DNA of 26,521 nt from Bacillota bacterium. Its GTDB lineage: Bacteria; Bacillota; Clostridia; Oscillospirales; Ruminococcaceae. Shown here in pieces: positions 22,045 through 26,521 of the stretch (within the stretch, counting starts at the first letter, position 1; each line of letters opens with the position of its first letter). The position numbers and the translations under genes were made by a program. The notes beneath the pieces are model-generated. The model was given only the letters and a program-made list of their open reading frames with translations. It was not told where the DNA came from and did not search any database. The stretch is taken from assembly GCA_023433405.1 (NCBI GenBank), contig JAEZCT010000063.1, forward strand, positions 1-26,521. Reading direction: 5' to 3'.

Positions 22045-23669
22045 TAGATCGCCACCACGCTTTCAATGAGCGCGACATCACCTTCGCTGAGACCGGAGGT
22101 CACCTCCACGTTGGTTCCATCCGAGAAGCCCGTCGTCACCTCCACGGGGGTGGGGTTGCCGTCCGCATCCTTTATCTTCACATACTGCCGGTTGTTCTCC
22201 ATGTACACCGCCCGGTTGGAGACGTACAGCACATCCTTTTTTTGCTTTGTAACAATGGTTACATCCCCGGTCATGCCCTCATAAATGGCGGAGGTATCGC
22301 CCGAGAGCTTAATTACCACGCTGTAGCTGACGGTGGAATTGGTTCCCCGGGAGGCGCTGGTGGATATGCTGTACACCGTTCCATCAAAGGTTGTGTTCTC
22401 AAAGGCGTCCAGCGTCACCACCGCCTCTTTATCGAGCTGTACGGAGCCGATATCCTCTTGGGCAAGACTAATGGTGATGAAGGCCTGCGAGCTGTTGGAT
22501 ATGGTAACGATAACCGCCCCTTTTTTTATTGTATCCCCCGCCTGATAGGACACGCTGGTTACGGTGCCCTCACAGGGAGCCTTAACCGTCGCGTCCGCCA
22601 GGGACTCTTTTAGCTCCCCGAGGGTAAGCTCCATGGTTTTCAGGCTTAGCTCCGAGCTTGCGATAGTATTCTCAAGCTGTGCCACCTCAATGTTGTACAG
22701 CAGCTGGGCGTTTTTGCTGGTGGTCAGGCTTTGCTCCTGCTGCGACTGGGCGTTAAGAGTTTGAAGATACACATTGGCCCGCTTCTGGTTGTACTGCAGC
22801 AGTGTAAGGTCGTATTCCGCTTGGGTATCCTCCAGCAGCACCTGCATATCCTCCTCCGCATCGTCCACCGCTAGGTTGTACTCTGTGGTGGTGTCCGAAA
22901 GCTCCTGCCGTGCTATTTCCAAGGAGTTTTTCAAATCCGCAAGCGCCGCCTCCTGAGCGGCGGTGGCGGTTCCCCCTCCGTCGCTGATCTCCTGTTTGAG
23001 CTTATCTATGGCATCCTCATACTTTGCCACGAGCCGCTCCTTCTCGGCTACCTTCGAGGAGAGGTCGCTCAGCGAGGTATCGTAGCTTTCCCCGTCGTCA
23101 ATCATCCCCTCTATGGTACCTATTTTTTTGAGCAGCGTGTCGAGCTTACTCTCCATTGTATCAAGCTCTGCCTTTAGGCTGCCTACCGTCGCGTCGTAGG
23201 TATACTGGGCTGTATCGGAAAGCGCGTCGTTGCCTTGATAGGTATAGCTCGCGTCAATCTTTTTTAGCTGCTGCTCAAGCCTTGCCTGCTTTAAGGCGAG
23301 GGAAGCTTTTTGGTGCTCAAGTGTTAGCTTATCTATCTCGGCCTGTATGCTGTCTGTGTAGAGCCTTGCAATTTCGTCCCCCTCGCTGATTTTTTGACCC
23401 GCCCGGACGCTGACCGATTCAATTTCGGTCTCGAACCCTGCGGCAACCGTTACCGCCGAGATGGAGGCCGAGCCGCTTTCGTTGACGCCAACCGTCAGGT
23501 CGCCCCGGGCGACGCTAGTCTCCTTAAACACGGTCTGTGAGACCTGCTGACCGCCGCCCGCCGACAGCAGAATAATTGCCCCGATGCCGCCGGCAAGGAC
23601 AATGCCGCCTCCCAGCAGCAAAACCAGCTTTTTGGGCGCAAGGCGCGGGAGTTTTTTCGTATCCGGCAT
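22044..23669 (-). CDS. MacA/HlyD-like membrane fusion (adaptor) protein
   Basis: This protein is 541 aa from the ATG at 23669. It has a short cytoplasmic tail, one membrane anchor (about 15-36), a first half of a lipoyl-like domain, a very long coiled coil (about 90-330), then the second lipoyl half (KAPCEGTVTSVSYQAGDTI), a beta-barrel and a membrane-proximal domain ending GLSEGDVALIESVVAI. It links the permease to outer layers of the envelope. The ATG has GAAAGGA 12 bp upstream; a TTG seven codons earlier (23690) is less likely. It is the first gene of the operon, with a hairpin in the presumed leader (23723-23769). Confidence 0.92.
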   Translation of the reverse strand: MPDTKKLPRLAPKKLVLLLGGGIVLAGGIGAIILLSAGGGQQVSQTVFKETSVARGDLTVGVNESGSASISAVTVAAGFETEIESVSVRAGQKISEGDEIARLYTDSIQAEIDKLTLEHQKASLALKQARLEQQLKKIDASYTYQGNDALSDTAQYTYDATVGSLKAELDTMESKLDTLLKKIGTIEGMIDDGESYDTSLSDLSSKVAEKERLVAKYEDAIDKLKQEISDGGGTATAAQEAALADLKNSLEIARQELSDTTTEYNLAVDDAEEDMQVLLEDTQAEYDLTLLQYNQKRANVYLQTLNAQSQQEQSLTTSKNAQLLYNIEVAQLENTIASSELSLKTMELTLGELKESLADATVKAPCEGTVTSVSYQAGDTIKKGAVIVTISNSSQAFITISLAQEDIGSVQLDKEAVVTLDAFENTTFDGTVYSISTSASRGTNSTVSYSVVIKLSGDTSAIYEGMTGDVTIVTKQKKDVLYVSNRAVYMENNRQYVKIKDADGNPTPVEVTTGFSDGTNVEVTSGLSEGDVALIESVVAI

Positions 23670-24043
23670 GATTGAATTCAATCCTTTCAAAAGGGCTGTT
23701 TACCATTAAAATAGGGGTTGGTGGAGCTGCCATACCGCTTATTGGGTGGCAACACCTGGGGGCAGCTCCTTACTTTCTTTGGTGGCTTTTTGCATTACAA
23801 ATAAGGCATGGCTAATGGTATGTTTTTTTTGTGATGGAAACGTGTTGCAAATGCTTCAAAAATGTTAAGTTTCTAGGGGGGCATTGTTATAAAGCAATAA
23901 AATATTGAAATAATAGTTATTTATAATACAATAATGCAGCAATTATAGTTAAAATACACAAATTTTTATGTTTTTCCTGTGCATGATACAGCTTTCGACA
24001 GAGCAGTGCCAAACTGCCAAACGCAGAAGGGAAGAAACCAACC
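23670..24043. other. Divergent region between the export operon and pilC
   Basis: No gene is seen. On the export-operon side GGAGCTGCC (23723-23731) and GGCAGCTCC (23761-23769) can form a 9-bp stem around an inner GGTG/CACC stem. The middle is very AT-rich. The pilC promoter candidate is at 23905-23932. No convincing promoter was found for the export operon. Confidence 0.5.
23905..23932 (+). promoter_or_regulatory. Promoter candidate for pilC-pilM
   Basis: TTGAAA (23905-23910), a 16-bp spacer and TACAAT (23927-23932). Transcription would start near 23939, about 105 nt before the TTG start of pilC. Confidence 0.45.
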
Positions 24044-25261
24044 TTGCCAACCTACCGATATGAGTCGCACACCGTCACCGGCACATCGGTGCGGGATATT
24101 TTGGAGGCCGAAAGCCCCGCCGACCTATTCGCGAAGCTCCGCCAGCGGGGAGAGTTTTGCGTCGCCTACCGCGAAACACGGCTAAAGGCGGAGGAGTGGA
24201 AGGAGCCTGCCACAGCAAAGCTTGCCCCGCGCGAGCTGGCGGTGGTTTGCCGGCAGTTTTCCACCATGCTTAACGCGGGGCTGACGGTGATAAAATGTCT
24301 GGATACCCTCAGCAGTCAGGCGCAAAAGAAAAACACCCGCGCGGCGCTTCTTGGCGTCTACGAGCGGGTGCAGAAGGGGCTTGCGCTTTCCGAGGCCCTT
24401 TTGCGCCAGCAGGCGTTTCCCCCCCTGCTTATCAATATGGTGGAATCGGGGGAGGCAAGCGGCTCGCTGGAACCCATTATGGAGCGCATGGCGGAGCATT
24501 TTGAGAAGGAGTACAAACTGCGCGCCAGGGTGATTAATGCGCTCATCTACCCGGTTACCCTTGCGGTGACAGGCGTTGTGGTTATGGTGGTGCTGCTGGG
24601 GTTTGTCATCCCCACCTTTTTTGGGCTGTTTGAATCCATGGGGGCGGAGCTGCCCGGCATTACGTTGCTTTTGCTCAAGGCAAGCGAGGTTTTGAAAACC
24701 AGGTGGTACCTGCTTTTGCTGCTTGCGGCGGGAATCATGGGCATGGGTTTTTTGGTATGGCGTTCCCCCGCGGGCAGGCTTACGCTGTCGGAGCTTGCAT
24801 TAAGGGCGCCGTTTTTTGGCAAGCTGCAAAAAACCCTGATTACCGCGCGGTTTTCCCGCTCCCTTGCCACTTTGTTTGCCAGCGGCATGTCACTGCTTAC
24901 CGCCCTTGAGCTTGCACAGCGTGTGGTGGGCAACGTAAGCCTTGACGGGTACATGGCAAGGGCAATCGAACAGGTGCGCAGGGGCACGTCCCTCTCGGGG
25001 GTGATGCGCGGCATTCCTGTTTTTCAGCCTATGTTCTCCTCTATGGTGACGGTGGGTGAGGAGTCCGGCGCGCTGGAGGATATTCTGTACAAAACCGCCG
25101 CGTTTTATGACAATGAGGCGGATGCCGCTATTTCGGCTTTGGTCGCGGCCATAGAGCCGGTGATGATTGTGGCGATGGGTATTGTGGTGGGCTTTATCGT
25201 ACTTTCGGTAATGCTGCCCATGATGTCCATGTACCAGGCGGTTGCGATGGGAGCCGCCTGA
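24044..25261 (+). CDS. pilC: Type IV pilus inner-membrane platform protein PilC (GspF family)
   Basis: This 405-aa protein forms the inner-membrane platform of type IV pili or type II secretion. It has the family start MPTYRYESHTVTG and two T2SSF domains, each with the repeated motif VESGEASGSL (133-142) and VGEESGALED (about 336-345). Membrane segments lie at about 166-195, 220-240 and 370-395. I chose the TTG at 24044 because the family begins MPxYxY and GAAGGG lies about 11 bp upstream; no in-frame ATG fits as well. It is followed by pilM after 41 bp. The partner ATPases PilB and PilT are not in the window. Confidence 0.93.
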   Translation: MPTYRYESHTVTGTSVRDILEAESPADLFAKLRQRGEFCVAYRETRLKAEEWKEPATAKLAPRELAVVCRQFSTMLNAGLTVIKCLDTLSSQAQKKNTRAALLGVYERVQKGLALSEALLRQQAFPPLLINMVESGEASGSLEPIMERMAEHFEKEYKLRARVINALIYPVTLAVTGVVVMVVLLGFVIPTFFGLFESMGAELPGITLLLLKASEVLKTRWYLLLLLAAGIMGMGFLVWRSPAGRLTLSELALRAPFFGKLQKTLITARFSRSLATLFASGMSLLTALELAQRVVGNVSLDGYMARAIEQVRRGTSLSGVMRGIPVFQPMFSSMVTVGEESGALEDILYKTAAFYDNEADAAISALVAAIEPVMIVAMGIVVGFIVLSVMLPMMSMYQAVAMGAA

Positions 25262-25302
25262 GCGGGCGAAGGACGTCAGGCGAAATATGGGGGATAAAGC
25301 GG

Positions 25303-26325
25303 ATGAGGACGGCAATTGATATAGGCGGCGGGCTGATAAAGCTTGTGGAAGGCCAGGCAAAGGGCGATGGTGTAGCAGTGCGCCGTGCGGTTACCATCCC
25401 CACCCCGGCGGATAGCGCGCGGGACGGGCGCATTCTGGACGCGGAGGCGGTGGCCGCCGCCATCCGGCAGGGGCTAGAAGCCGCGGGAATACGCTTAGGG
25501 GCGCTGACCTTTACGCTGGGCAGCACCCAGCTTTTACACCGCGAGCTCAAAGCGCCGCGCATGGCGCCGCGAAAGCTCGCGCCGGTGGTGGGCAACGAGA
25601 TGATGCAGCACCTGACGGGCGGGGAGGATTTTGCGGTGGATTACCTGCTAACCGGAGAACCGGCGGCAGAGGATCCGCGTCTGCAAATTATTGCCGCCTC
25701 GGCGGTACCTAAAGAGATGGTGCGCGACTTTTTGACCCTCACCCGCCTTTTGCGCGCAAGGCCGGATACCCTGCAAATGCACCCCAGCGCGCTGGGCAAG
25801 CTGTTTGCCCATGGCTCGGTTAACGGCACGCTGACCGAGGGCAGGGGCTTTATTGTATGCGATATCGGGCTGCACCTCCTGCACATTTACCTGTACGCAA
25901 GCCACAGGCTGTTGTTTACCCGGTGCATCAAGGCCCCCTGTGAGGCGTTTTTTGCCTCGGTGCAGCGAATGCTTGGCTATGAGAGCGGGCAGCAGGTGCT
26001 CGAGAGCTTTTCGGTTCTGCCCGAGCGGCTTATTAAAAACCTTAACGCCGCGTCGGCGGCATCGGGACTGCTCTCGTTTCTGAGCGAGGAGCTGTCGCGA
26101 ATGCTCCAGTTCTCCCTTTCCAGGGGGCTGCCGTCGCCGGTATCGCGTATTTACCTTACGGGGGGCGTTAGCTCGCTGGGCGGTCTTTGCGAGAACCTTT
26201 CGTCCTCCTCCGGTGTCGCGGTGGAGCGGGTGGAGCGGTTTTTGGGGGTAACGGGGATAGACCCCGGGGAGCTTGCGCTGTACGCCAATGCCGTTGGCGC
26301 GCTGTCCAACTGGCCCAGCCGCTAA
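25303..26325 (+). CDS. pilM: Type IV pilus assembly protein PilM (actin-like)
   Basis: This 340-aa protein has the actin/FtsA-like ATP-binding fold of PilM: AIDIGGGLIKLVEG (Asp6, phosphate 1), VCDIGLHLLHIYLY (Asp187, phosphate 2) and YLTGGVSSLGGL (Thr286-Gly288, adenosine). PilM binds PilN on the cytoplasmic side of the pilus machine. Phosphate 1 (GGG) and phosphate 2 (GLHLL) differ somewhat from the usual GSSS and GASTT, so nucleotide binding may be altered. The ATG has GGGGGAT about 8 bp upstream. It is the last gene before the R1 repeat at the window end; pilN and pilO would be expected next but do not follow within the visible 196 bp. Confidence 0.9.
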   Translation: MRTAIDIGGGLIKLVEGQAKGDGVAVRRAVTIPTPADSARDGRILDAEAVAAAIRQGLEAAGIRLGALTFTLGSTQLLHRELKAPRMAPRKLAPVVGNEMMQHLTGGEDFAVDYLLTGEPAAEDPRLQIIAASAVPKEMVRDFLTLTRLLRARPDTLQMHPSALGKLFAHGSVNGTLTEGRGFIVCDIGLHLLHIYLYASHRLLFTRCIKAPCEAFFASVQRMLGYESGQQVLESFSVLPERLIKNLNAASAASGLLSFLSEELSRMLQFSLSRGLPSPVSRIYLTGGVSSLGGLCENLSSSSGVAVERVERFLGVTGIDPGELALYANAVGALSNWPSR

Positions 26326-26352
26326 CGCAGCATAGTTTATCGGAGTACCCAT

Positions 26353-26390
26353 AAGCCGATTTTATATACTTTGTAATTTAGTCGGCTTTT
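26353..26390 (+). terminator. Possible terminator after pilM
   Basis: AAGCCGA (26353-26359) pairs with TCGGCTT (26382-26388), with a 22-nt loop and a short T-run after it. The right arm is already part of R1 copy 3. It is a weak call because the stem is short and the loop is long. Confidence 0.35.
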
Positions 26391-26521
26391 AGGCAATCAT
26401 CATCAAGTTGTAGGAACGTCGGCTCCCGCGCCGACAGGCGGCTTACTTTTCTTGTTCGAGAAAAGTAAGCAATTTAGAAAAAGCGAAGCAGGGACACCCT
26501 GCACCCAGCTCAAAGCAAGGG
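26378..26521 (+). repeat. R1 dispersed hairpin repeat, copy 3
   Basis: This matches 2821-2967 closely and keeps all three hairpins. It carries an 8-base insertion after the second hairpin (AAGTAAGCAATTTAGAAAAAGC in place of AAGTAAGCAAAAGC). The window stops about 14 bases short of the end seen in copy 2. It is inverted relative to copy 1 at the other window end. Confidence 0.85.

Noticed and set aside
23994..24000. Spo0A-like box (TTCGACA) upstream of pilC, and TGTCGAA near 19938
   Set aside because: Single 7-base matches are expected a few times by chance in this length, and neither is well placed at a promoter.
1..26521. CRISPR array, rRNA, integrase or transposase gene
   Set aside because: I looked for regularly spaced direct repeats, rRNA-like sequence and recombinase motifs and saw none; the repeats present are dispersed palindromes.

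Overview
The window looks like a chromosomal fragment of a spore-forming, anaerobic-type Firmicute of the Clostridia, probably near the Oscillospirales or Eubacteriales. This rests on gene content: SpoIIE, two CotF-like coat proteins, DUF6062 and DUF3781 proteins, a VTT membrane protein, and GC-rich genes separated by AT-rich gaps. No plasmid or phage backbone genes are visible. Both ends lie inside copies of the same ~147 bp hairpin repeat (R1), in opposite orientation, so this is probably a whole contig whose assembly stopped at a dispersed repeat.

Layout. 1-3310: R1 copy 1, an EF-G-like GTPase on the minus strand, then a 1 kb gene-free stretch with a distant promoter, R1 copy 2 and tandem hairpins. 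3311-7218 (minus): rlmB followed by a 1027-aa protein that has the membrane layout of a P1-type ATPase but lacks the phosphorylation, actuator and TGD motifs. 7825-10147: a two-gene cassette (GT4 glycosyltransferase plus VTT/DedA-like membrane protein) bracketed by two near-identical, directly oriented copies of a 102 bp palindromic repeat (R2). 10242-10317: tRNA-Val(CAC). 10706-12915 (plus): a DUF6062 protein with duplicated CxxC/CxxH modules, a small membrane protein behind a striking two-by-three array of TTTTCAAC-like boxes, and a translationally coupled pair (FHDS-motif protein plus DUF3781). 13266-17054 (plus): trpS and spoIIE. 17193-18746 (minus): an OGG1-type DNA glycosylase and two spore-coat genes. 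19184-23669 (minus): a four-gene MacAB/Ykn-like export operon (adaptor, permease, lipoprotein, ATPase). 24044-26325 (plus): pilC and pilM of a type IV pilus system. 26378-26521: R1 copy 3.

How the parts work together. trpS, rlmB, tRNA-Val and the EF-G paralogue serve translation. SpoIIE and the coat genes serve sporulation. The GT4-VTT pair probably acts on membrane glycolipids or lipid distribution. The adaptor-permease-lipoprotein-ATPase operon probably exports a peptide or small molecule. PilC and PilM belong to the inner-membrane platform of a pilus whose other genes lie outside the window. The least explained items are the degenerate P-type-ATPase-like protein, the R1 and R2 repeat families, and the box array at 11572-11674.
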